This document shows positions 11,344 through 21,789 of a stretch of DNA of 64,000 nucleotides, one piece after another. The position numbers and the translations under genes were made by a program. Positions within the stretch are counted from its first letter, which is position 1; each line of letters begins with the position of its first letter. The notes beneath the pieces are model-generated. The model did not search any database and had not been told where the DNA came from. It saw only the letters and a list, made by a program, of their open reading frames with translations. This DNA is from Bettongia penicillata ogilbyi (lineage: Eukaryota; Chordata; Mammalia; Diprotodontia; Potoroidae): positions 1 through 64,000 of the forward strand of contig JAJHZJ010000754.1 of the NCBI GenBank assembly GCA_023548195.1, given 5' to 3'.

Positions 11344-11575
11344 TTTTGTTGCTGCTGTTGAGTCATGTCCCATGTGACCCCAATTGGAGTTTTCTTGGCA
11401 AAGATACTAGAGTGGTTTGCCATTTCCTTCTTCTGCTCATTTTATAGATGAAGAAACTAAGGCAAACACGGTTAAGTGACTTGTCCAGGGTCACACAACT
11501 AGTAAGTATCTGAGGCCAGATTTGAACTCAGGAAGATGCATCTTTCTGATTCCAAGTCCACCTAGCTGCCATGCA
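11344..11575 (-). mobile_element. CORE-SINE with RTE-like 3' tail (MAR type)
   Basis: Read on the minus strand it has the tRNA-like head near 11,570, the core around acttgtccagggtcacacaa, and the RTE/BovB-like tail (complement of gttgagtcatgtcccatgtg and ggtttgccatttccttct). Full length, about 230 bp. Confidence 0.88.
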
Positions 11576-11589
11576 AATGCAAATTATTA

Positions 11590-11910
11590 TCTTTAATTTT
11601 AAGAGGAAGGAACTATTCATAATTGGATGGATCAAGAAGTCTCACATCAGAGATGGTGCCTGAGTCATGCTTCAAGGGAAACTAGAGAGTCTTGAAGACG
11701 GAGGTGAGAAGCAAGTGTACCCCAGTCATGGATGGCAGCTTGGACAAGGCATGGAGATGGGAAATGGAGCATCATATATGGAGAACAGCTACAAAACCAG
11801 TTTGACTGTTCTACAGAGTCTGTGAGGGGGAGTAATGTGAAAGAAGACTGGAAAAGTAGGCGGGAGCCAGATTTTGGAGTGTTTTAAATGCCAGGCTGAG
11901 GATAATATAG
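11590..11910 (+). mobile_element. Interspersed repeat, later part of the same type
   Basis: caaggcatggagatgggaaa, agccagattttggagtgttt, taaatgccaggctgagg. Confidence 0.5.
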
Positions 11911-12000
11911 TACAGCCACTTCATTTTATAGCTGGGGAAACAAAGGCAGAGAAGGAAAGAAACGTGACTCAGCTCTTCCAGCTTGTCAGTGGCAAATTTC
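11910..12000 (-). mobile_element. MIR-type fragment
   Basis: cattttatagctggggaaac, then agcttgtcagtggcaaattt. Confidence 0.5.
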
Positions 12001-12159
12001 AGGTCAAGACGACAAATATTTATTAAGCACTTATTGTGTGCCAGGTCCTGTCCTAACTTCTACAAAGACAAAAACAATCCAAAATGGAGTCATCTGACTT
12101 GAAGTCCAAGTTGTCCAAGTCCAAACTACTCCTGTAAAATATCTCTTGAAGTTCCCAGA

Positions 12160-12640
12160 GAGCTCATTTGATTCTCTCAGATATTCAGAGATAGAAAGGA
12201 CCTCTGATACCGTCTGATTGAATTTGTGCAAGACCCAGAATCCCCTCTACAGCATACCCCAAACATCGTCATGCAGCTTCTGCTTGACCACTTTTTTCTC
12301 TCTAGTCTAAATTTGCATCCTTGCCATTTCCCCTCCACTTGCCATTCCTCCCAGTTCCTTATTCTGGTGCAAGGAGATTAAGGTTTATTATCCCTTTTCT
12401 AAATAAGTCATTTAAATTCTTGAAGACAGCACACATGACTACCCCCCACCACAGTCTTCTCTTCTCCCACTAAATATTCCCAGGTCCTTCAATCAATTCT
12501 CCTAAAATATGAACTCCAGGCCTTCTGCTATTGGGGTCACTCTTTATCCAGCACTCCAGTACCCATAAACCGTGGTGCCCAGAAATGAACAACCCTCCAG
12601 ATGTAGCCTGACCTCCTTCACCATGCACCCATTTTCACCA
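12160..12640 (-). mobile_element. L3/CR1 fragment
   Basis: The plus strand reads the reverse complement of CR1: ttgaagacagcacacatgac, cacagtcttctcttctccca, ccataaaccgtggtgcccag and caaccctccagatgtagcct. Confidence 0.75.
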
Positions 12641-13034
12641 TCATGGAGTTTGAATCTGATCAGTTTCTGGTGGCTGGAGCAGGGCTGGCTTTATCACTAA
12701 TTGGATTTAACTCATTTATCCCAAATAATTGCATAAGAGTTCTCATTTAATTCCCCCAATGATTAATTGCACAGATACCCAAAGGGAATCTTTGGAAAAC
12801 TCAAGGATGGGATGACAGAGAACTTCCTTCCAAGGAGCTGGCTATTTCAGTTAATCACATATGTTGTTTGGGTTTTTTTTTAATTAGACTAGAAATGAAA
12901 AACCAAGGAAATTTTGACATCCTGACAGATAATCATTGTTAAACATTTAGTGAGCAATTCAAGAAATGTTTGTTAAGTGCCGACTTTGTTCAAGGCCCAA
13001 CGTCTGCCACACACAACCAGACATTGCACCGCTA
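12641..13034. other. Unassigned intergenic stretch
   Basis: Nothing recognised beyond short AT-rich words. Confidence 0.5.
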
Positions 13035-13290
13035 TCATTGGTGTTCTGATATTTCAGTCGTACCTGACTCTCAATGACCCCATTTGGGGTTTTCTTGGCA
13101 AAAATACTGGAGTGGTTTGCCATTTCCTTCTCCATTTCATTTGACAGATGAGAAAACTGAAGCAGACAGGGTTAAGTGACTTGCCCAGGGTCACATAGCT
13201 AGTCAGTAACTGAGGCCAGATATGACTTCAGGAAGATGAGTCTCCTTGACTCCAGACACAGCACTCTATGCACTATGGAGCCCTCTAGTG
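13035..13290 (-). mobile_element. CORE-SINE with RTE-like 3' tail (MAR type)
   Basis: Full-length copy with ttttcttggcaaaaatactg, agtggtttgccatttccttc and the core complement gttaagtgacttgcccaggg. Confidence 0.9.
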
Positions 13291-13454
13291 GCCCCAGTAC
13301 AGGCCATACTGTGCAACAATAACCTTCTTTGGTCACCATGTCAAGCTCAAGGAGTTCAGGGAACAGGAAGAAAAAGGCAAAAGAGAAGAGATGGTGAAGA
13401 TAGACTTAGAGGAAAGCTTCCTGAGGGGATGGGGACCTGAGTTCAAATTCTGCC

Positions 13455-13680
13455 AAATTTTGTCAAGCACTGGACCTAAAGTCAGGAAGATCTGAGTGCA
13501 AATCCTGCCTCCAATATTTGATGTGTGACCCTAGGTAAGTCATTTCACCGCTCTCATTCTAATTTTCCTTACCTGTAAAATGTGGATAATAATAGCACCA
13601 ACTTCCCAAGATTGTTGCAAGGATCACATGAAATCATGTAAAGGTGCTTTGCAAATTCTAAAGAGCCATATAAATGCTCT
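13455..13680 (+). mobile_element. MIR-type CORE-SINE
   Basis: caagcactggacctaaagtc, gatgtgtgaccctaggtaag, taatagcaccaacttcccaa, agccatataaatgctct. Confidence 0.82.
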
Positions 13681-13794
13681 AATGACTGATAAGAATGAAC
13701 TTTTTCCTGAGCCCTGGGTTCCCCACATGACAGGGGATGGGAGAAGGTTTGACCAGATAGCCTCTGAGGTCTTGTCCATCTCCATATATGTGAC

Positions 13795-13890
13795 CTTAAG
13801 ATCACACAGGCCACAAGGGGCAAAGGCAGGGTTTGAACCTGGGTCCTTGGACTCCAAATCAAGTACTTTATTCCTTGCACCATCTAAGTC
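13795..13890 (-). mobile_element. MIR-type fragment
   Basis: ggcagggtttgaacctgggt and ttattccttgcaccatctaa. Confidence 0.5.
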
Positions 13891-13913
13891 CCTATTACAA
13901 CTCTGTCCAAAGT

Positions 13914-14040
13914 CTTATTGGACAGGAGAGGACACAAAAGTCCAGAGAGGGAAGTGGTTTGCCAAAAGCACACAGCAAGTAGCAGGAATTTAAATTCACA
14001 TGCTCAGACTCCACATCCAGGGGTCTTTCCACTCTACCAC
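13914..14040 (-). mobile_element. MIR-type fragment
   Basis: agagagggaagtggtttgcc, cacacagcaagtagcaggaa, ctttccactctaccac. Confidence 0.6.
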
Positions 14041-14234
14041 ATATAGTACAAGCTGAAAGAGTGTTTCAAGATCATCTACTCAAACTCTCCCCCTTGTTCT
14101 AAAGGAGGAGTCAAAATCATGGGATCTTAGAACTGGGACCTCGTTCAGTTCAACCTTTCTACCACCTTTGACATATGAGGAAAGTGAACCCCAGGAAAAA
14201 GTTCATAACAGCAACAGCAATAACTAGCACTACA

Positions 14235-15272
14235 GTCAGTGTTTCTGATAAAGGCCTCATTTCTCAAATATATAGAGAACTGAGTCAAATTTATAAGAAT
14301 ACAAGTCATTCCCCAATTCACAAATGACCAAAGGATAGGAATAGAAGAAATTAAAGCTATCTATAGTTATATAAAAAAATGCTCTAAATTACTATTGATT
14401 AGAGAAATACAAATTAAAACAACTCTGAGGAGCTGTAGCACACCTATCAGATTGGTTAATGTGACAGAAAAGGAAAATGATACATGTTGGCAAAGATGTG
14501 GAAAAACTGGAACATCAATGCATAGTTGGTGGGGTTGTGAACTGATCCAACCTTTCTGGAGGCCAAAGGTCTATAAAACTATACATACCCTTTGATCTAG
14601 CAATACCACTACTAGGTCTATATCCCAAAAAGATCATAAAAAGGCAAAAGCACCCACATGTACAAAAATATTTATAGCAGCTCTCTTTGTGGTAGCCAAA
14701 AACTGGAAATCAAGGAGATGCCCATCAGTTGGGCATGACTGAACAAGTTGTGGTATATGAATGTAATGGAATACTATTGTGCTACAAGAGATGATGAGCA
14801 AGCAGATTTCAGAAAAACCTGGAAAAACTTGCATGAATGGATGCTGGGTAAAGTGAGCAGAACCAGGAGAACATTGTACATTAAACATTGTAACAACATT
14901 GTGTGATGACCAGCTATGATACTTAGCTTTTCTCAGCAATGCAATGATCCAAGACGACTCCAAAAGACTCATGATGGAAAATGTCATCCACATCCAGAGA
15001 AAGAACCATGGAGTCTGAATGCAGATATAAGCTCACTATTTTCACTTATGTTTTGTTTCTCATGGTTTTTCCCTTTTGTTCTGATTCTTCTTTTACAACA
15101 TGACTAATGTGGAAATATGGTTAATATGATTGTACATGTAGAGCTTATATTAGATTTCTTGCTGTCATGAGGAGGAAGGGAGAAAAATTTAAAACTCAAA
15201 ATCTTATAAAAGTGTTGAAAACTATATATTTACATATATTTGGGAAAAAAATAAAATGCTTTTAAGCGGGAA
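14235..15272 (+). mobile_element. L1 3' end: ORF2 C-terminus and 3' UTR
   Basis: Starts gtgtttctgataaaggcctc. It reads REIQIKTTLRSC, CWQRCGKTGTSMHSWWGCEL and TKIFIAALFVVAKNWK across frames, which are hallmarks of the L1 ORF2 C-terminal region, then cagaaccaggagaacattgt and a T-rich 3' UTR. It ends at aaaaaaataaaatgctttta. Internal stops and frameshifts are present; it is a 5'-truncated dead copy. Confidence 0.88.
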
Positions 15273-15274
15273 AA

Positions 15275-15385
15275 CCAAATAATAATAACAGCTAGCATTT
15301 ATATAGTATTTTAAGGTTTGCAAAGTGTCCTTTACATTTTAGCTAGTCATCCTTGCAACAAAAGCTCTCTGCAATAATACTCAAA
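15275..15385 (-). mobile_element. MIR-type fragment
   Basis: aacagctagcatttatatag, taaggtttgcaaagtgtcct. Confidence 0.65.
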
Positions 15386-15454
15386 TAAATCAACAGGCAT
15401 TTATTAAGCACCTACTATGTTCCAGGCACTGTGCTATGTGAGATACAGACTAGT

Positions 15455-16390
15455 GGTGATTTAGCCTGCTTGCATTTCCAGTGAGGAGAACTCCCCCACC
15501 CACCCAAGGCAGTACATTCCACCACCAGATAGTTCTCATCATAAGGAAATTTTCCTATCATACAACCAGGGTTAGCCTCTTGGCAACTTCCATTCATGCC
15601 TCCTTGCTCTGTCCCCCAAAGCCAAGCAGAAACAAGTCTAATCTCTCTTGAATTTCACAGTCATTCAAATACACGATGACATTTTCAGTTGGGGAGAGGG
15701 AAGGGACAAGGATGTGAAGAAAGCTCTCATGTCCCTGCTAGGTCTTTCCTCCAGGCAAAAGATCTTTGACTTTTTTCAACCAACCTTACATGGCATGGTC
15801 TCAAAGCCCTTCATCATTCTGCTTGCCCTATTCTAGGACCCTCTCTGACTTATCAAAGTCTTTCCCCAATTATGATTCCTGGGTCCATACATAATAGTTG
15901 AGATGCAGAATGACCAGAGAAGAGGACAATGGGAAGATTGCATTGAGTTCTGTTGCCTGACATGTACTTGTAATTGAGTTTTTCAATTTTACATATGGGA
16001 CTTTACATTTCTGTCTGTTATATTTCATCAATTAGATTCAGCCCAGCATTCTAGCCTGAAAAGATCTTATTCCATCATCCAACATGATGACTGTCCTCCA
16101 CTCCAGCTTGAGCCATTTGATGATAAGGATGACCTCCATTCATTCTTCCAAGTCATTGGTAACAATATTCAGAGAACCCAAGACCAAAGACAGATCCCTG
16201 GGTCACTCTACTATGGAACTGCATTCAAGTTGACATCAAACTATTAATAACTACCCATCATTCAATAAGCTCTGAATCTACCTAACAGCACAGTCATCTA
16301 AAAACATATCTCCCTATCTTGCCCACACAGATACTATATGTGACTTTAACAAAAGTTTTGCTTAATTGTGTGAGGTCTATGTAACAGAAA
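15455..16390 (-). mobile_element. L3/CR1 fragment, about 0.9 kb
   Basis: Reverse-complement CR1 wording throughout: gccaagcagaaacaagtcta, catggcatggtctcaaagcc, gaccaaagacagatccctgg and aaaagttttgcttaattgtg. The coding sense is badly decayed. Confidence 0.75.
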
Positions 16391-16464
16391 ATTGACACAC
16401 AGAGTGGGGAAATTATTTGTCAAATGCCTCATAATAATAATTGGGAGTATATAGCATTTTATAG

Positions 16465-16765
16465 CTAGATAGTGTAGTGGATTGGGCACTCCACCTGGAG
16501 TCAGGAAGATCTGAGTTCAAATCTAGCCTCAGACTTTTATTTGTTCTGTGATTGAACAAATCCCCTGACCTCTCTGTGCCTTAGTTTTCCCATCTGTAAA
16601 AAAGGGAATAATAATGGTAACCACCCCACAAAGTTACTGTGAAGATTAAGTGAGACAATATGCGGAGTTTTGCAAAACTTGTAGCACTTTATAAATGCTA
16701 GCTATCATCCAGTACATAGTACAATACCTGACACATAGTAAGTGCTTAATAAACGCTAGTTGACT
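16465..16765 (+). mobile_element. MIR-type CORE-SINE
   Basis: ctggagtcaggaagatctga, gccttagttttcccatctgt, ctttataaatgctagctatc, agtgcttaataaacgctagt. Near full length. Confidence 0.85.
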
Positions 16766-16769
16766 AAAT

Positions 16770-16960
16770 TGTTATCTCATTTGAGTCCCAAAATAATCCT
16801 GTGAAGTAGGGGACACTATTATTCCCATTGTACAGATGAGGAAACCGAGGCTTCAGAGGTCAAATGACTTGTCCACAATCACACAGCTAATAAATCATAG
16901 ATTACACCTAGAACTGGATCCAGAAGGAACCTCAGAGGCCATCATTTCTGCTACTCGCTA
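16770..16960 (-). mobile_element. MIR-type CORE-SINE
   Basis: gtacagatgaggaaaccgag, cacaatcacacagctaataa. Back to back with the plus-strand MIR to its left. Confidence 0.78.
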
Positions 16961-18050
16961 ATTTCATAAGGATGACCTCAATACATTCATCCAAGTGACT
17001 GGCATCACAGAGATGGTAAAGCTGTTCAGTCCTTCTTTTTCTTCTTTTCTTTTTTTCTTTCAAGGCTGAATGATCTTTGAACTGGAAATGACCTAATAAA
17101 CATCACTAATAAAGAATCAATACCCGAGAGAAGTAGGAAAACAGTAAGACAGTACTCAGCTGCTCTTGATGAGCTCAAGTCTCCAAGTCCAGCTAAACAA
17201 CCTCCAGGGTGCTGGGGGGAAAAAACTGGAAGATAGGATTGTTAAGCCACTGTCAAGAATCTGGTTTTTTCATTTTTTTTTTCAGTTAACAAGTATCTGC
17301 CTTCTCTCTCTCACCACACAGGGAAATAAAAAGAGAAAAAGAAAACCTGCAATGAATAACCATAGCCAAGCAAAACACTGGCCACCTCCAAAAATGTGCA
17401 TCTCACTCTGCATGTCTAGCTCATTACCTGCCCCACCACTACCACCACCCTAGCTAGAAGGCAGGAAGCATTCTACATCCTCAGATTTCTGGAATCCTGG
17501 CTGATCATGTTTCCATCAGAGTTTTCAATTTGGTCATTTTTATGATACTGTTTTAATATAAATTATTCTCCTGATTCGACTGATTCATTCTGCATGAAAG
17601 TAATATTCAGATTATTTCACCTCTTCCTCATTTGTATAGACTCCTACTTGTATTGATTATTATGTGATAAGTTCCTTTCTGTTCCTCCCCTTTTCTCTCT
17701 TTTCCTTTCTCCTTTATGAACATCAAAATATACCAAAAAATCTCTCCCACAACCCACATTCTATTTGATTGCCTCTATGACCCCCACTGACAGCATGGTT
17801 CTTAGAAGTTTGTATCATTCTTCCCTATTCCCTGACCCCAAACTTCCCCAGTAGAATACAAACATTTCATCCTTATAAAGTCATTTCCAATTACTTATCT
17901 GTTGGCCTTTTGATGATTCTCTTTATTTCTGGTTTTGTTCTTCAGAGTTTATACCAAGCTTAAGACTTCATCAGGAACTTGGGAGGTTCATAAATGCTCA
18001 TCAAAAGTCTATTTTTTTCTCTGTAGTTTTTTACTCAGTTTTTCTGAGAC
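16961..18050. other. Unassigned stretch left of HAL1 copy 1
   Basis: The part just left of 18,050 may be the other half of the older element interrupted by HAL1 copy 1. Otherwise no family recognised. T-rich at 17,030-17,060. Confidence 0.4.
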
Positions 18051-18060
18051 AGTTATTCTT
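18051..18060. repeat. Target-site duplication of HAL1 copy 1, left half
   Basis: AGTTATTCTT here is repeated exactly at 20,718-20,727 on the other side of the element. The perfect match suggests this is the youngest of the HAL1 copies or has been preserved by chance. Confidence 0.88.
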
Positions 18061-18894
18061 TTTTTCTCTCTCTATAAATTTATTTATTTTCATTTTTCAA
18101 CATTCACTTCCACAAAATTTTGAATTTCAAATTTTCTCCCCATCTCCCTCCTCTCCCCATCCCATATATTCTGATTAATTGCCCTTTCTTCTAATTTACC
18201 CTCCCTTCTATCACCTCCCTCTCTCTTATCCCCTTCCCTTCTATTTTCCTATAGGGTAAGGTATATTCTATACCCCATTGCCTATATATCTTATTTCCTA
18301 TTTGCATATAAAAACAATTTTTAACATTCATTTTGATTTCCACATTCCCTCTCTTCCCTCCTCCCCATCCACCCTCATTGAGAAGGCAAATAATTCCATA
18401 TAGGTTATAAATATGTAGTCATGCAAAATACTTCCATAACAGTCATATTGTGAAAGACTAACTATACTTCCCTCTATCCTGTCCAGCACCATTTTTTCTA
18501 TTCTCTCCTTTGACCTGTTCCTCTACCAAAGTGTTTGCTTCTGATTACCCCTTCCTTCAATCTGTCATCCGTTCTATTTTCCCCCTCTCTTATCTCTGTC
18601 CCCCTGCTTTCCTGTAGGATAAGATAAACTTCCATATCCAATTGAGTGTGCATGTTATTCCCTCCTGAAGCCAAATCTGATGAAAGGAAGTCTCACTTAT
18701 TCCTCTTCTCTTCCCATTCTTCCCCTCCATTGTAAAAGCTCTTTCTTTCCTCTATTATGGGAGATGATTTACTCCATTCTACATCTCCCTTTCTCTTTCT
18801 CCTAGTACATTCTTCTCAACACTTAATTTTCTTTTTTAGATATCATCCTTTCATAGTCAGCTCACCCTGTGGGCTCGCTCTTCTCCATACATAT

Positions 18895-18990
18895 ACATAA
18901 GCATATATATGCATGTATACATATATACGTACACACACACATATATAGATACATACATACATACATACATACAGAGAGAGAGAGAGAGAC
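18895..18990. repeat. TATA/TACA/GA simple repeat in HAL1 copy 1
   Basis: tatatacgtacacac, then seven TACA-like units, then gagagaga. It lies in the 3' UTR part of the HAL1. Confidence 0.85.
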
Positions 18991-19127
18991 ATATATACAT
19001 ATATTCCCTCCAATAACCCTAATACTGAGAAAGGTCTCGTGAGTTACAAATATCATCTTTCCATGTAGGAATGTAAACAGTTCAATTTTAATAAGTCCCT
19101 TATGGCTTCTCATTCCTGTTTACTTTT

Positions 19128-20204
19128 TCATGCTTCTCTTGATTCTTGTATTTGAAAATCAAATTTTTTATTCAGCTCTAGTCTTTTCAACAAGAATATT
19201 TAGAAGTCCTCTATTTCATTGTAGTTTTGTTTTTTTCCCTTGAAGTATGATACTCAGTTTTACTGGGTAGGTGATCCTTGGTTTTAATCCTAGCTCCTCT
19301 GACCTCCAGAATATCATATTCCAAATCCTTCAATCCTTTAGTGTAAATGTTGCTAAATCTTGTGTTATTCTGATTGTGTTTCCACAATACTTGAATTGTT
19401 TCTTTCTGGCTGCTTTTAATATTTTCTCCTTGACTGTGGAATGCTGGAATTTGACTAAAATATTCCTAGTTTTCCTTTGGGGATCTCCTTCAGGAGGTGA
19501 TCGGTGAATTTTTTCCATTTCCATTTTACCCTCTGGGTCTAGAATATCTAGGCAGTTTTCCTTGATAATTTCTTGAAAGAAGGTTCTTTTTTTGATCATG
19601 GCTTTCAGGTAGTCCAATAATTTTTAAATTATCTCTCCTGAATCCATTTTCCAAGTCAGCTGTTTTTCCAATGAGATACTTCACATTATCTTCCATCTTT
19701 TCATTTTTTTGGTTTTGTTTTATAATTTCTTGATTTCTCATAAAGTCATTAGCTTCCATTTGCTCCATTCTAATTTTTAAGGAATTATTTTCTTCAGTGA
19801 GCTTTTGGACTTCTTTTTCATTTGGCCCATTTTGCTTTTTAAGGCATTCTTCTCCTCATTGGCTTTTTGGACCTCTTTTGCCACTTAGGTTAGTCTAATT
19901 TTAAAGTTGTTATTTTCTTCAGCATTTGGGGGTGAGGTTTTTTTGCAAGCTGTTGACTCATTTTTCATGATTTTCTTTTATCACTCTCATTTCTCTTCCC
20001 AATTTTTCCTCTACTTCTCTTACTTGATTTTCAAAATCCTTTTTGAGCTCTTCCATGGCCTGAGACTTGAAGGATTTATACAGGAGTTTTGGTTTTGTTG
20101 TCTTCTTCTGGTTGTATGTTTTGATTTTCCTCATCACCAATGATATAAGAAAATACCTCTTCACCAATATCTATACTCTGTTTCTTTTTCCCCTGTTTGC
20201 TCAT
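19128..20204 (-). pseudogene. HAL1 copy 1 ORF1 (L1 ORF1p-like), disrupted
   Basis: The frame starts ATG AGC AAA CAG at 20,204. ORF1p-type features follow in order: a charged coiled coil (MEELKKDFENQVREVEEKLG, then MEQMEANDFMRNQEI), the RRM-type strand NLKIIGLPESHDQ, and the C-terminal domain with NILVKFQ, KILKAARKKQ and ITQDLATFTL. It ends near 19,128 with a tail like KFDFQIQESREA. ORF1p is an RNA-binding trimeric chaperone in L1. Stops and frameshifts break the frame, so no full-length protein is possible. Confidence 0.88.
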
Positions 20205-20717
20205 TTTCCCAGCCAATTACTTGACTTTGGAGTTCTTCGTTAAGTTTAGGGCTCCAGAAACAGCCTGTGCTTCAGCAATGGCTGCCACCACCCTGGGGCT
20301 GGGCCAGACCACACCCCCTCTCAATCAGGTGAGAGACCCTTCCCAGTGACCTTCAACGCTGTCTTTGGCATTTGTAGGTTGAGAAATCTGGAAACCATAG
20401 CAGCTCCCAGCTATTCAGTCCCCTAAGGCCTGCTCCACCTCTATCTACGTCTGGCTGGTCCACTCCAAACTGCATTCTGCTCCCAGCCCAGTGCAACAGA
20501 CCCCTCCTGTCAATTTTTCAGATTGTCTTGGGCTGAAAATTTGTGTTGGGCTGGAACTTTGTCTTGGGCTGGAAATTTACTTCAGTCTGTCTTTTTACAG
20601 CTTCTGCTGTTCTATAATTTGTTTAGAGTCATTTTTACAATTTTTGAGGGGTTTGGGGGGAAAGGTCTAGCAGGTCTCTGCTTCTATACCGCCATCTTGG
20701 CTCCATCCCCCAGGAAA

Positions 20718-20727
20718 AGTTATTCTT
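20718..20727. repeat. Target-site duplication of HAL1 copy 1, right half
   Basis: Exact match to 18,051-18,060. It places the 5' end of the element about 15 bases before the gccaagatggcgg motif on the minus strand. Confidence 0.88.
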
Positions 20728-20975
20728 CATTTGCTCTACTGGCCTCTCTTGGAGTTCGGGATACTGAATACCTATGATGCTTCTATGGCCCTCCACAGTT
20801 TCTTGATTGATCATTTGCCTGTAGGTCAAATTTATTATACTAAGTTGGAAAAATGATCCATCATACTTTCTTCTTTGATTTACCATTTACCATTCTTAGA
20901 TCATTGCAGGAATAGCTAGGGGGAAAACTGGGCTTTAGTGCTCCCTCCTACTCTGCCATCTTGACTGTATCTCCA
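20728..20975 (-). mobile_element. Older retroelement fragment into which HAL1 copy 1 inserted
   Basis: On the minus strand the piece begins with tcaagatggcagagtaggag, resembling the start of another L1-type or related retroelement. It is cut at 20,728 by the HAL1 target-site duplication and may continue at 18,050 and below. I cannot name the family. Confidence 0.5.
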
Positions 20976-21067
20976 TTGTCAGTGATTGTTATGAGATCAC
21001 AGAGGAAATGGGAATGTGAAGTACAATGGGAATGAGAAAAGGCTAAAGTATTATAACATTGCCAAAA

Positions 21068-21081
21068 GGGGGGGGGGGGGG
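21068..21081. repeat. G homopolymer run
   Basis: About 14 consecutive G bases. Confidence 0.97.
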
Positions 21082-21154
21082 AGGGAAGAGATGAACAGCA
21101 AACAACAAAAGAGTTCTCTCTCCAAAATTGTTCATTGACAGATTTATATGTAAT

Positions 21155-21245
21155 TTTAAAAATTTGGAAGCAACCTAAATATCTGACCATAAGGGAATGG
21201 TTAAATAAACTGGGGCACAAGAATGAAATGTACCACTGTGATACA
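21155..21245 (+). mobile_element. Short L1 ORF2 fragment
   Basis: The reading 'atttggaagcaacctaaata ... aagggaatggttaaataaac' matches the block around AKNWK and the following tryptophan-rich part in the L1 copies at 14,690 and 61,580. Too short for a reliable family call. Confidence 0.5.
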
Positions 21246-21274
21246 ACTGCTACCTAGAGGCATTGCCTCTATAT

Positions 21275-21421
21275 AGTAGAAGAAGCAGTGTTTGTGAAGT
21301 CAAAAGGACTTTGGTTCGAATCCTGTGTCTGTTACAATATCTCTGTGAGGATTGACCTTGGGAAATCATTCTTCTCTCTGTTTCTGTCTCTCTCATTTCT
21401 CATCTCTCTTCTCCCCTCCTC

Positions 21422-21452
<31 letters not shown>

Positions 21453-21540
21453 CTCCTTCCTTTCTCATCTATAAAATGAGAGGGTTAAGTTAAATGGACT
21501 CTAAAGCCCTTTTCTGCTCTACCTCTATGACACCATGAAA
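21275..21540 (+). mobile_element. MIR-type CORE-SINE containing a CT/C array
   Basis: The left half has ggactttggttcgaatcctg; the right half has ctcatctataaaatgagagg, then a tail with ggactctaaagcccttttct. The T/C-rich array at 21,370-21,465 sits where MIR normally reads 'cctcagtttcctcatctg'. Confidence 0.7.
21370..21465. repeat. CT/C-rich array inside a MIR
   Basis: tctctctcatt, then a 12-13 C run, then about ten CT units. Confidence 0.9.
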
Positions 21541-21789
21541 AAAGAAGATAAAGCAAACTGAAGAGGCATCTGTGAAAGACTATAAAGGGAAAAATCAGAA
21601 TCTGAAGCCTGGAGCAAACACTAACCCCATCAGAGGAAAAGTGAATGCAAATAAGTGGGTCCCAATAGAATCCTGACGGCTTAGAAGGAATGACTAGAAA
21701 GTTATGACATTTTGAGTTGAAATCAGTTAATTTCAATGTAAATAGTTGCTAAGCAAGTTTAATTAGTTGTATTGATGCTCAATATTAAG

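Larger units (their letters stand above)
18061..20717 (-). mobile_element. HAL1 (half-L1) retrotransposon, copy 1, full length without ORF2
   Basis: This is a non-autonomous LINE-1 relative. Read on the minus strand it begins with a 5' UTR containing gccaagatggcgg, has an ORF1 remnant at 20,204-19,128, then about 1.1 kb of purine-rich 3' UTR ending in aaataaataaattt. There is no endonuclease or reverse transcriptase sequence. It is bounded by identical 10-bp direct repeats, AGTTATTCTT at 18,051-18,060 and 20,718-20,727, a convincing target-site duplication, so this 2.66-kb unit inserted as one piece. The class is known in mammals; it is presumed to be copied by L1 proteins in trans. Confidence 0.9.

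Noticed and set aside
18895..18990. TACA/GA repeats as a CRISPR-like or satellite array
   Set aside because: A simple microsatellite within a HAL1 3' UTR; no spacers, and the genome is mammalian.
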